Source of the DNA: an uncultured Clostridia bacterium
Lineage (GTDB): Bacteria; Bacillota; Clostridia; Oscillospirales; Acutalibacteraceae
Direction of reading: 5' to 3'
DNA: 49,673 bases
NCBI GenBank assembly: GCA_937880805.1
Contig: CALGRR010000080.1
Location: 1-49,673, forward strand
The position numbers and the translations under genes were made by a program. Every line of letters begins with the position of its first letter. The stretch's first letter is position 1. Of the stretch, positions 41,155-49,366 are shown piece by piece. The notes below the pieces were generated by a model that did no database searches, had not been told where the DNA came from, and saw only the letters and a program-made list of their open reading frames with translations.

Positions 41155-42174
41155 ATGAGCTACATTAAATTTGACGAAAAGAAGCCCCTTGATGTTATCC
41201 CCATAGGCAGAATCGCAATCGACTTTAACCCCACAGATATGAACAAGCCTCTTTCGGAGAGCAGCAATTTCAATAAATATGTTGGCGGTTCGCCCGCAAA
41301 CATTGCAGTCGGTCTTGCAAGACTCGGTGCAAAATGCGGATTCATCGCAAGAGTTTCGGACGATCAGTTCGGCGATTATGTTGAGAATTATTTCAAGGCA
41401 GACGGCATTGATGTTTCTCACGTTTTCAGATGCGAAAACGGTGAAAACCTCGGTCTTACCTTCACCGAAATTTTAAGCCCCACACAGAGCAGCATCCTTA
41501 TGTACCGTGACGGAGTTGCAGACCTTCAGGTTTGCGTTGACGATGTTGACGAAGAATATATAAAGCAGGCAAAGGCTGTTGTTATTTCGGGCACGGCACT
41601 CTGTGCAAGCCCTTCAAGAGAAGCTGCACTCAAAACCCTTTTCCTTGCAAAGAAAAACGGCGTTGTTGTTATTTTTGATATTGACTACAGAAGCTACACC
41701 TGGAAGAATAAAGACGAGATTTCGCTCTATTATTCAATCGCCGCAAAGAACAGCGATATTGTTCTCGGTTCAAGAGAGGAATTTGACCTCACGGAAGCTA
41801 TTGAGGGAGTTTGTGCATCCGATGAAGAATCCGCCGCACGCTGGTTCTCATACGGCAACAAAATCGTTATTATCAAGCACGGCAAGGAAGGCTCTGTTGC
41901 TTATCTTGATGACGGCTCGGCATACAAGGTTAAGCCCTTCCCCGTAAAGATGCTCAAGGGCTTCGGCGGCGGCGACGGCTATGCCTCCGCATTCATTTAT
42001 TCGCTCCTCAATGGCAAGAGCGTTCCCGATGCACTTGAATTTGCAACCGCATCGGCATCAATGCTTGTTTCGGCACACAGCTGCTCCGCAGCAATGCCCT
42101 CGGCAGAAGCCGTTCAGGAATTTATCAACAAAACAAAGCCCTCCTCAGGCGAAGTTATTGAGAAGATAAAATAA
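41155..42174 (+). CDS. iolC: PfkB-family kinase, IolC-like (5-dehydro-2-deoxygluconokinase)
   Basis: A 339-residue ribokinase-family enzyme. ATG 41155 follows AAGGACGG. The N-terminal block DVIPIGRIAIDFNPTDMN and FNKYVGGSPANIAVGLARLG resembles IolC closely. The C-terminal PfkB site reads GFGGGDGYASAF with the catalytic Asp, where GAGDAF is usual. It pairs with the class II aldolase gene 16 bases upstream. Other inositol genes (iolB, D, E, G) are not adjacent, although an IolE/IolG-like pair lies at 15.2-17.2 kb. A strong terminator follows. Confidence 0.85.
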   Translation: MSYIKFDEKKPLDVIPIGRIAIDFNPTDMNKPLSESSNFNKYVGGSPANIAVGLARLGAKCGFIARVSDDQFGDYVENYFKADGIDVSHVFRCENGENLGLTFTEILSPTQSSILMYRDGVADLQVCVDDVDEEYIKQAKAVVISGTALCASPSREAALKTLFLAKKNGVVVIFDIDYRSYTWKNKDEISLYYSIAAKNSDIVLGSREEFDLTEAIEGVCASDEESAARWFSYGNKIVIIKHGKEGSVAYLDDGSAYKVKPFPVKMLKGFGGGDGYASAFIYSLLNGKSVPDALEFATASASMLVSAHSCSAAMPSAEAVQEFINKTKPSSGEVIEKIK

Positions 42175-42180
42175 TATAAC

Positions 42181-42218
42181 AAAGGCGTTGCCTCTGATTT
42201 GAGGCAACGCCTTTGTTT
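42181..42218 (+). terminator. Terminator after iolC
   Basis: A 14-bp perfect stem AAAGGCGTTGCCTC/GAGGCAACGCCTTT with a 6-base loop, then GTTTTA. Confidence 0.93.
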
Positions 42219-42232
42219 TAATAATAGAGAAG

Positions 42233-42370
42233 AGATAATAAAGAATAGATAATAATACAAACAGTGCCCGATTTTTCTGCGTTCACTATTATCTGTTATT
42301 TATTCAATATTATCTCTTATCTCAGCCTCGCAAGAGGCACTGTTTGGTACGATTGTTGATAACGGATTTA
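42233..42370 (+). repeat. Direct repeat, copy 1, about 137 bp
   Basis: The first 32 bases are identical to those of copy 2 (42887-43021), and the later blocks (AATATTATCTCTTATCT, AGCCTCGCAAGAGGC, TGGTACGATTGTT, ATAACGGATT) are shared. An internal inverted pair ACAGTGCC/GGCACTGT is replaced in copy 2 by ACAGCACC/GGCGCTGT, a compensatory change at one position. The right edge coincides with the stop codon of the minus-strand gene 42368-42850. Confidence 0.85.
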
Positions 42371-42850
42371 ATATTCTTGTTTTTTTGAATTCAAATAAGC
42401 TTGAAGTATTTCATTTTTTTCTTCTTCGTCTAATTCATAATCTTCGCTGATTACATTACATATCCAAGCAAAATAATCTGTAACAGCTTCGATAAACGAA
42501 CCCAAAATTTCATCCATTGTGCTGTATTCTGTTCTGACAGGCAATTTGATTTCAGGAATATCAGTTTTGTTTTGAAATACGGGATAAGGCGAAAAATCCG
42601 ACCAATAAAATAAGTAACCTACCCTTTTCCCGTCTCTTTTAACCAAATAATGCTTATATTCAAAATCAACCCAAAGTGTAACGGGTATGTTGAAGTTGTT
42701 CTCAACCCAATCTACAAAATTACGCAATTCCTTTTGCGTTTCAGAAGGGATTTTACTGTCAAACCCAATGTCAAAACCAGGCAAAATGTCATTCGATATT
42801 TGGATTTGAATGTTTTTAGCTTTTTGCCATAAACTGTTTTCTCGCATCAT
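42368..42850 (-). CDS. Unrecognised cytoplasmic protein, between direct repeats
   Basis: A 160-residue protein from ATG 42850 (AAGGTG upstream); the longer frame to 42925 runs into repeat copy 2. No signal peptide or membrane segment. It is acidic and rich in aromatic residues (VTLWVDFEYKHYLVKRDGKR, VGYLFYWSDFSPYPVF, AVTDYFAWICNVISEDYEL). I recognise no family. Size, isolation and flanking repeats fit an accessory gene such as an immunity protein, but that is a guess. Base composition is lower in G+C than iolC next door. Confidence 0.75.
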   Translation of the reverse strand: MMRENSLWQKAKNIQIQISNDILPGFDIGFDSKIPSETQKELRNFVDWVENNFNIPVTLWVDFEYKHYLVKRDGKRVGYLFYWSDFSPYPVFQNKTDIPEIKLPVRTEYSTMDEILGSFIEAVTDYFAWICNVISEDYELDEEEKNEILQAYLNSKKQEY

Positions 42851-42886
42851 TTTTTCACCTTGGTAAGATATAAGGTAACAGATAAA

Positions 42887-43021
42887 AGATAATAAAGAAT
42901 AGATAATAATACAAACAGCACCCAAAAAACTTCGTTCGCTATTATCTATTATTATTCAATATTATCTCTTATCTTAGCCTCGCAAGAGGCGCTGTCTGGT
43001 ACGATTGTTAATAACGGATTC
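42887..43021 (+). repeat. Direct repeat, copy 2, about 135 bp
   Basis: Same orientation as copy 1 and upstream of the enclosed gene's start, so that gene plus one repeat makes a ~655-bp unit. Contains GCCTC/GAGGC hairpin and AGATAATA/TATTATCT inverted pairs. Confidence 0.85.
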
Positions 43022-43109
43022 AATAAAATAAATGTTTATCGGCAGTAACATACATATTCTGCACTTGTACCTTTGCTGAAAATAACAACTTAATTACAAG
43101 GAGATTGTT

Positions 43110-43403
43110 ATGTCACATTTTATTGAAGAATTTTATTACGGAAACATTGAACCCCAAGAAAGTATAACAGAACTGAAGGCGGAAATCAAGAAGAAGTTAG
43201 ATGCGCTGTCGCAAACCGAAGAACAGCTTACCTCAAAATTAACCGAAGAAGAAAATGATTTGTTCTTAAAATATGCAAGTCAATCCGGCGAGTTTCTTCG
43301 AGGTATTATGGATAAAATCCCCTTAATTGCGGATTTGAGGGGACAAATCTGTTGCTTAACAAGGCAAATGCCTAGGATAGTTACAGTGCTTATAACAAAT
43401 TGA
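43110..43403 (+). CDS. DUF6809-type small protein with an altered C-terminus
   Basis: A 97-residue protein whose N-terminus FIEEFYYGNIEPQES and middle (KKKLDALSQTEEQLTSKL, EEENDLFLKYASQ) are paralogous to the protein at 49367-49645. From about residue 62 it diverges (GIMDKIPLIADLRGQICCLT). The expected FISGFRLGAR block is missing, so the 3' end is probably replaced or degenerate. AAGGAG precedes the ATG. The region about 45 bases upstream (TATTCTGCACT, 43055-43065) is also shared with the paralogue. Family function unknown; such proteins are frequent in mobile or accessory DNA. Confidence 0.75.
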   Translation: MSHFIEEFYYGNIEPQESITELKAEIKKKLDALSQTEEQLTSKLTEEENDLFLKYASQSGEFLRGIMDKIPLIADLRGQICCLTRQMPRIVTVLITN

Positions 43404-43413
43404 AATAAAATAC

Positions 43414-43475
43414 TTGCATTGTGCGCAAGGACGCATTATAATGAAATCGGATATTATGCGTAAAAACGCACAATG
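43414..43475 (+). promoter_or_regulatory. Promoter with paired dyad operators of the LuxR-type regulator gene
   Basis: TTGCAT (43414-43419) and TATAAT (43437-43442), spacer 17. 43417-43437 and 43455-43475 are reverse complements at 16 of 21 positions (outer CATTGTGCG and CGCACAATG). Each half also contains a TGCG...CGCA dyad. The first overlaps the promoter spacer and the second lies just after the start of transcription, a typical repressor or autoregulator layout. Confidence 0.75.
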
Positions 43476-43490
43476 TGTGAGGTGGCAGGT

Positions 43491-44735
43491 ATGAAAACAG
43501 ATATGTTAACCGTTCAGCAAACAGCGGAAAAGTGGAATATGTCGGTCAGGGGTGTGCAAAATCTTTGCAAGCTCGGCAAAATAACGGGCGCAGTTCGATT
43601 CGGAGCAAGCTGGATGATTCCTGCCGATGCACAAAGACCTGCCGACAAAAGACGCAAAGAGGTTAAGGAAAACGAGGCGGTGCACAGACCACTTGTTCGT
43701 AAAAGTCCGTTCCTTGTCATGACGGATTTATATAATACTCCCGGAACTGCGGATGAATGCATGGATGCTTTGTCCTTTCATCCCGAAGCACAAGCGCTTT
43801 TTGCCGCTGAAATCGCATACAGCCGTGGTGAAATAGACAAGGTTTATGACTATGCAAACTACTTTCTTGAAAATCACAGCGGATTTTATGCCGTTATTTC
43901 GGGCGGCATGCTGCTTGCTCTTTGTGCAATGTGGAAGGGCGATTTGCAGATGTGGCATAAGGCGAAAAACCATCTTTACGAAGCACCCTGCAAGGATGAT
44001 GCAGACCGTGATATTGTCACGCTTTCCGTTGCCGCAGCGGACAGTTCAATCCGTGAAACAAGGGATTTTCCGGATTGGTTTAAACGGGGTTGTTTTAATA
44101 ATCTGCCGCACGATGCACACCCTGCCGCAAGAGTATACTATGTAAAACATCTTTTGGTTAATGCACAAGAGCTTGCACTCGGAAACATTAAATTCGATGA
44201 CATAAACGGTTTGGGTCTTATGAAAACCTTGCCCTACATAACGGAGCCTATGATTACGCAGATGGTTACGGATAAAATTGTTATTGCCGAAATATATCTT
44301 CGCCTGCTTTGCGGAATTGCTTACCATCAATCCGGCGATGACAAAAGAGCTGCATTACATATTGATAAAGCCATCGCACTTGCTCTGCCCGATAAGCTTT
44401 ACGAACCTCTTGTTGAGTATCGCAGACAGCTTGGTTTGTTTCTTGACGAAAGGCTTGCATTGGCAGATGCTGAGGCTCTCAAAAAAGTCAAAGAGCTTCA
44501 CAAACAGCTTCACATAGGCTGGACCAAGCTTCATAATGCCGTGCTCAAAAACAATGTTTCCGCATCGCTTACGGTGCGTGAGCGTGAAATTGCCCGCCTT
44601 GCGGCGTTCGGTCTTTCAAATGCGGAAATTGCAAAACAGCTTTCGCTTTCCGCACACACGGTAAATGCGCTCATTATTCAGGCGAAGAATAAGACCGGTG
44701 CAAAAAACCGCCTTGATTTGGGAGCATACATCTGA
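43491..44735 (+). CDS. LuxR-type transcriptional regulator with an N-terminal HTH and helical middle
   Basis: A 414-residue regulator from ATG 43491 (GAGGTGG upstream). Residues 5-50 form a MerR/Xis-like HTH (LTVQQTAEKWNMSVRGVQNL, then GKITGAVRFGASWMIP). The middle 280 residues look like a TPR-type helical solenoid (HPEAQALFAAEIAYSRGEIDK). The last 60 are a LuxR/GerE HTH (LTVREREIARLAAFGLSNAE, IAKQLSLSAHTVNALI). Two DNA-binding domains in one chain fit the two dyads at its promoter. It lies directly upstream of the pore-former gene cluster and may control it. Confidence 0.88.
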   Translation: MKTDMLTVQQTAEKWNMSVRGVQNLCKLGKITGAVRFGASWMIPADAQRPADKRRKEVKENEAVHRPLVRKSPFLVMTDLYNTPGTADECMDALSFHPEAQALFAAEIAYSRGEIDKVYDYANYFLENHSGFYAVISGGMLLALCAMWKGDLQMWHKAKNHLYEAPCKDDADRDIVTLSVAAADSSIRETRDFPDWFKRGCFNNLPHDAHPAARVYYVKHLLVNAQELALGNIKFDDINGLGLMKTLPYITEPMITQMVTDKIVIAEIYLRLLCGIAYHQSGDDKRAALHIDKAIALALPDKLYEPLVEYRRQLGLFLDERLALADAEALKKVKELHKQLHIGWTKLHNAVLKNNVSASLTVREREIARLAAFGLSNAEIAKQLSLSAHTVNALIIQAKNKTGAKNRLDLGAYI

Positions 44736-44783
44736 AAAAATATAGCTCAAAAATCGGTTAAAAATAGCGATGTTTTTTCAAAA

Positions 44784-44827
44784 AAATTCCTCTATACTGT
44801 TGTTATGGCAGTACAGAGGAATTTTTT
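44784..44827 (+). terminator. Terminator or attenuator between the regulator and 44852
   Basis: A 16-base arm AAATTCCTCTATACTG (44784-44799) pairs with CAGTACAGAGGAATTT (44809-44824) with one mismatch, then TTT. The 3' arm can alternatively pair in GAGGAA-N7-TTCCTC, so the structure might switch. Confidence 0.75.
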
Positions 44828-44851
44828 GTTCCTCAGAAAAGAGGTGATGCA

Positions 44852-45175
44852 ATGCACAAAGCAACCATTCCTCGTGAGGGTGATTTATACAAGGTGATTA
44901 GTATTGAAAACAAAACATTTAATATTCACTACGGATATTATGAGGAAAACGAGAGGGACAAGGTTGAGCCCTTACCCGTTTTCCCCGATTTAAAGAAAAA
45001 TCCTGTCTATACGGCAGACGGAAATCCGATTGTAACGGCGATTCAGGAGCCTTGCGAATACTACACTCCGTTAAACAAGGAGCGCAGCGAAGAGTGGTGC
45101 GGCGATTGCATCAGCTATCTTGATGCAGACAAAGAAATAAGTATCTGCGGCTGCACGGAAAGAATGCTTGAGTAG
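44852..45175 (+). CDS. Unrecognised small protein upstream of the pore-former gene
   Basis: A 107-residue protein from ATG 44852 with GAGGTGATG upstream. No signal or membrane segment. The N-terminus reads ATIPREGDLYKVISIENKTF, the middle has an acidic YGYYEENERDKVEPLP, and the C-terminus has four Cys in EWCGDCISYLD and ISICGCTERM, possibly a metal site. No family was recognised. It ends 54 bases before the 1180-residue secreted protein and shares its strand, so co-transcription is likely. Confidence 0.75.
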   Translation: MHKATIPREGDLYKVISIENKTFNIHYGYYEENERDKVEPLPVFPDLKKNPVYTADGNPIVTAIQEPCEYYTPLNKERSEEWCGDCISYLDADKEISICGCTERMLE

Positions 45176-45229
45176 GAACATATATTAATTAAGATTCAAC
45201 AAACATCAAAATAAGGAGGTTTTCACCAA

Positions 45230-48200
45230 ATGAAAACATCATTGTTCAAAAAGCTTATCGCAATAACCCTTTCATTAACTCTCATTATGTCATGTATGAT
45301 TATTGCCGCACCGCACATTCATGCGGCAGACAGCATTGAGTTTATAACACGTGACGGAAAAAGAGTTGGTATAAAACAAATTACCATTGACGGCAAAACC
45401 TATTATGACATCAACGGCGGCGAGTCAACGATTGACCCGTCGGAAATATCTCCCATTGAGCTCTACAAAAATCTGGTTGTTGCCGAACATAACGGCACCT
45501 CTCTTGCAAGAGCGTGGGCTAACATAGCAAGCCTTATTTTTGAAAGTGCGGGCAATGAGTTCGGATATAACAACAATTTAGGTTATTCTTCAAATTATGA
45601 CGAGCATTATACCAATGACGGTAACAGCAGCATAGATATAAACGTTGTGGATGCCCTTTCAAAAGAGAATTCCTGGAGTTCGGGTTATGCAAAATCCACC
45701 GGATGGGCAACAACAACAACACTTAAAGCCGTTCAGGACAGCATGGTGAACGAAATTTGTTCCGCTCTTGATCGCTCAGGCCAGAACGGCGGTGTTTCCA
45801 GAGGCGCATGTATAGAATACTGTACAGGAAGTTCGGACGGTTTTCCTCTTCTCAACAATTCGGATAGCAGAACTGTTCTTTATAATATTGCCACAACCAC
45901 AGATTACAGCAGCGGTTCAAACAAAGCTGCATTTTCATCATTCGGTCTTGTGCTCTATGATTTTGAACTTATTCCTCTTGCGGATGACGATCTTGCGTTC
46001 ATCACCGCGGCAGAAGGATATGAAAGCCTTGATGCTGCTGAAGCAGACAATGCACCAGGTGTAAAATATAACAGCACCAACGGAACACCCAACACAAGTT
46101 TTATCAGCAACCCCTCCGCTTCGGACACAACCGTTTCGGCTGCTTACAGCGAAACATCTTCAACAACGGTTTCAAACTACATGGAGTCATCTGAAACATA
46201 CACATTCGGTCAAAGCACCGAGGTTTCAACTGAGTTCGGAGTTTCCTTCCCCCTTGTTGCAGATGCAAAAATGAGCGTTTCTATCGGCTTCTCTGCTGAA
46301 CAGGCAATTTCAACTGCTTACGGCACGGAAGAGTCACTCACAAAAGAAACAACCACCGAAACTGTTGCAGAGGTTAATCTTCCTGCACATACACAAATAG
46401 GCATCAGCCAGCAGTCTGGTCAGACAGAGGTTGAGCTTGATTATGATTGCCCTGTTTACTTTAATTATAAAGTTGCCATTTTCGGTATGAACGGCGAATT
46501 TTATGCAGACAGCGTAGCAACAGAATCCTGGAGTACAGCAGGCTATGATCAGGGCGGTATATGCATAGGCTTCGGCACCGACACAAGCACCGGCGGCATT
46601 TCGGCCATTGACAATCTCTATAACCGCGCAATCAAATTTAAGGATATGGACGGCTTTGAAGAGTCATACGGCAACTGCGACGGATACTATGAGAAACACG
46701 ATGACGGCAATGCCTCGAAACGTTTCAAAGCAATTTCCTGGAACGATATTATTGATTCAACGCAAAATAACGGTCTTGACCTTACAGGCAAGGAAAATGT
46801 TTTTTATCTCAGAAACACTCTTCCTCTTTCCGCATCGGGCGGAACAATGTCATTCGTATCAACCAGCATGAACACCGATATTACCGGCATCGTTCCCCTC
46901 TACAATCTTGACTTTGTCCAGCTTGAGGGCGACGGAGTTTACAGTATCGCTCCCGGCGGCACGGTTGACTTCGGCAAAATTGCAACAGCAGGCTTTAATA
47001 AGCACAATGTTCCCTTCTACGGCTACATCAGCGATGGCGGCGAATGGGTTCTTTGCAATGCAGACGGAACGCAGACAGACTCCGTTGACGGCGGCTCACT
47101 TGATGATGTTTCAAACTATCAGGTATTCACCGGCACAAAGCCCGGCACCTACTATGCAAAATTCCTTATCGACGAAACGCTTTATGACAAGGTAGATGCT
47201 GAAGGCAAAATCAAGAATTCCAACCTTTCATCAACTCCTATGGTCAGAATCAACGTAACCGAAACGGGTCACGACCATATCTGTGCAGAAGGTCCCTGGC
47301 AAACAACAGTTGCTCCCACCTGCACCGCAGAAGGTGAGCAGCACGCGAACTGCGTAACCTGCGGCAGAGTAATGTATACACAGTCGGTTGCAAAGCTCGA
47401 CCATATTCCCGTAACAATCACAACCCCCGCCACCTGCACAAGTGAAGGCAGCATCAAAAATATTTGCGGCGTTTGTCTTGGCTTTATTTCCTCCGAAACA
47501 ATCGAAAAGCTTGAGCATGACGAAGGTGTATGGAAGATTGATTTTGAAGCAACGGCAGACCACCACGGTCAGATGAGCCGCTACTGCACAATGTGCGACA
47601 CCGCACTTGAAAGCAAGGAATTTGAGCTTCATACCCATACTTTCGGCTACGAAAGCATAACAAGAGAGCCTACCTGCGTTGCTAACGGCGAAAAAGGACT
47701 GTTCTGCTCAATATGCAACGTAATGTATGCAACGGAGCAAATTGAAAAGAGCGGTCACGGTGCAACCACAAGTGTCATCGGCAAGGAAGCCGATTGTACG
47801 CACGACGGTGAATCATATCTGTATTGCTCCGATTGCGGAGAGCTTGTAGGCACTAACATAATTCCCGCTCACGGACACGCAGAGGCATGGATAACCGTTA
47901 AGGAAGCAACCTGCAGTGCGGTTGGCAGAGAAGAAAATGTGTGCACGATCTGCGATGCTGTTCTCGAAACAAGGGAAATCGCAAAATCCGAGCACATTCC
48001 CGGCAAATGGGAAATCACTCTGCAACCCACCTGCACACAGGCCGGTCTTATGCAGCAGACCTGTGCACTCTGCGGTGCACTCATCGGTGAGCCCGTTGTT
48101 ATCGATGCACACGACCACGATAACGGTGCTTGGAGAACGGTTCTCGAAGCGACCTGCACAACAGACGGCGAAAAGGTTAAGGAATGCACGATCTGCAAGG

Positions 48201-48772
48201 GCACGATTGAATCCGAAACAATTCCCGCACTCGGTCACGATGACGGCGTTTGGACAACAGCACTTGAAGCAACCTGCGAAACTCCGGGTGAAAGACATAA
48301 GAACTGCACACGCTGCGGTCAGCTTATTGAAAGTGAGAGAATTGATGCTCTCGGTCACACTCCCGGACCCGAAATGACCTGCGTAACAGACCAGGTTTGC
48401 CTCGTTTGCGAAGAGGTTCTCGTTCCTGCGGACGGTAAGAGCCACACCTGGACAGAATGGGAAACCTATAAGGAAGCTAAGTTCTTTACCGAAGAGCAGC
48501 AGAGAAGAGTATGCACCTCCTGCGACCTTGAGGAATACAGATTTGTTAAGGGTACATCAAAATGCCACAAGTATTTCCCGCATTGCGACGGCAGCGGCGA
48601 AGACTGCTGGGCATGCAACACCTTGAGCAACACAAACGGCTTCTTCCGTAACCTTGGCAGATTCATCGTTTGGTTCTTCACCGAGAATATAGTTTCGATC
48701 ATTCTTTTCCCGTTCGCACACGGACATTTCCACGAGCATATCAACCTCGACGAAATATTCGGCTCGAAATAA
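45230..48772 (+). CDS. Secreted ETX/MTX2-like pore-forming protein with eleven C-terminal CxxC modules
   Basis: A 1180-residue protein. The signal peptide is residues 1-33 (LIAITLSLTLIMSCMIIAA, then HAA). An N-terminal domain of unknown type spans 34-285. Residues about 300-420 are Ser/Thr-rich and alternate polar and hydrophobic: YTFGQSTEVSTEFGVSFPL, VADAKMSVSIGFSAEQAIST, then VAEVNLPAHTQIGI and VELDYDCPVYFNYKVAIFG. This is the layout of epsilon-toxin/MTX2 aerolysin-like toxins, with the LPxHT strand after the insertion hairpin. Another domain follows (430-675), then eleven ~40-residue modules (684-1105). The CxxC pairs start at C708, C746, C786, C826, C866, C905, C945, C986, C1026, C1057 and C1095, most with a preceding TC and a trailing (G/D/E)H. 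The C-terminus has a hydrophobic segment (1141-1163) and a His-rich tail. AGGAGG precedes the ATG. Confidence 0.8.
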   Translation: MKTSLFKKLIAITLSLTLIMSCMIIAAPHIHAADSIEFITRDGKRVGIKQITIDGKTYYDINGGESTIDPSEISPIELYKNLVVAEHNGTSLARAWANIASLIFESAGNEFGYNNNLGYSSNYDEHYTNDGNSSIDINVVDALSKENSWSSGYAKSTGWATTTTLKAVQDSMVNEICSALDRSGQNGGVSRGACIEYCTGSSDGFPLLNNSDSRTVLYNIATTTDYSSGSNKAAFSSFGLVLYDFELIPLADDDLAFITAAEGYESLDAAEADNAPGVKYNSTNGTPNTSFISNPSASDTTVSAAYSETSSTTVSNYMESSETYTFGQSTEVSTEFGVSFPLVADAKMSVSIGFSAEQAISTAYGTEESLTKETTTETVAEVNLPAHTQIGISQQSGQTEVELDYDCPVYFNYKVAIFGMNGEFYADSVATESWSTAGYDQGGICIGFGTDTSTGGISAIDNLYNRAIKFKDMDGFEESYGNCDGYYEKHDDGNASKRFKAISWNDIIDSTQNNGLDLTGKENVFYLRNTLPLSASGGTMSFVSTSMNTDITGIVPLYNLDFVQLEGDGVYSIAPGGTVDFGKIATAGFNKHNVPFYGYISDGGEWVLCNADGTQTDSVDGGSLDDVSNYQVFTGTKPGTYYAKFLIDETLYDKVDAEGKIKNSNLSSTPMVRINVTETGHDHICAEGPWQTTVAPTCTAEGEQHANCVTCGRVMYTQSVAKLDHIPVTITTPATCTSEGSIKNICGVCLGFISSETIEKLEHDEGVWKIDFEATADHHGQMSRYCTMCDTALESKEFELHTHTFGYESITREPTCVANGEKGLFCSICNVMYATEQIEKSGHGATTSVIGKEADCTHDGESYLYCSDCGELVGTNIIPAHGHAEAWITVKEATCSAVGREENVCTICDAVLETREIAKSEHIPGKWEITLQPTCTQAGLMQQTCALCGALIGEPVVIDAHDHDNGAWRTVLEATCTTDGEKVKECTICKGTIESETIPALGHDDGVWTTALEATCETPGERHKNCTRCGQLIESERIDALGHTPGPEMTCVTDQVCLVCEEVLVPADGKSHTWTEWETYKEAKFFTEEQQRRVCTSCDLEEYRFVKGTSKCHKYFPHCDGSGEDCWACNTLSNTNGFFRNLGRFIVWFFTENIVSIILFPFAHGHFHEHINLDEIFGSK

Positions 48773-48842
48773 GACGTAAAGATTATTGAAACCTGACAAC
48801 ATAATTCATAAAACATAATATAAAAAAGGTTGACTAAATTAT

Positions 48843-48885
48843 AATCAGGTGCAGTGGGAATACTCCCGTTGCACCTGATTTTTTT
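48843..48885 (+). terminator. Terminator of the pore-former gene
   Basis: An 11-bp stem AATCAGGTGCA/TGCACCTGATT (48843-48853 with 48870-48880), GGGA/TCCC inside, followed by TTTTT. Confidence 0.92.
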
Positions 48886-49351
48886 AGTTAATAAACACAT
48901 AATACAATTAAATTTATCCGTTCAGTTTTTTTGAACAACAATACATTGAAAAAACAAAATCCACCCGACAAAAGTTAATTCTTAACGGTTTAGAGCGATA
49001 AGAATTAACTAAAAACACCGTGTCTTGAAACGCAATAGACACAAAAATTCCTGACTATTACCTAGCGTAGAGTTAGAAATTGGATTTTTGTGAATAATCT
49101 CTCCGCCGTCGGTTTTGCCGACGGTTTGCCGCCGTAAAGGTTATAGGGTGAACCGTCACTTTCTCGATTCAGGTAATTTTACACACCCCCACAAACCCAT
49201 ACAGAACAAAGAAAAAAGCCAGGGAACACCTAGTGTTTCCTGACTTTGTTTTTATGGTGCGAGTGTTCATAAGGGATTTACTCAAAATATAAGTAAAACC
49301 GGCTTCAAACATAGTATTCTGCACTCCTGCTGTTGCTTAATAGAGAAACAT
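48886..49351. other. Gene-free accessory spacer with several palindromes
   Basis: No credible ORF. It contains a 12-bp perfect inverted repeat AGTTAATTCTTA/TAAGAATTAACT with a 14-base spacer (48973-48984 with 48999-49010). There is also a CCGTCGG/CCGACGG hairpin (about 49107-49125) and a terminator-like AAAG.CAGG.AACAC/GTGTT.CCTG.CTTT followed by GTTTTT (about 49212-49256). The end holds the upstream block shared with the other DUF6809-type gene (49308-49325). Confidence 0.6.
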
Positions 49352-49366
49352 ATGGAGGAATACATA

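Noticed and set aside
41155..42174. Generic ribokinase or fructokinase
   Set aside because: The N-terminal IDFNPTDMN and YVGGSPANIAVG blocks and the adjoining class II aldolase fit IolC better, although substrate is unproven.
42233..43021. Integron attC-bounded cassette
   Set aside because: Repeats are imperfect palindromes of the right size, but no RYYYAAC/GTTRRRY core pair was found at the edges and no integron integrase is in the window.
47231..48445. Long minus-strand ORFs opposite the Cys-module region
   Set aside because: They arise from the repeated codons of the CxxC modules; no ribosome sites, and the plus-strand gene covers them fully.
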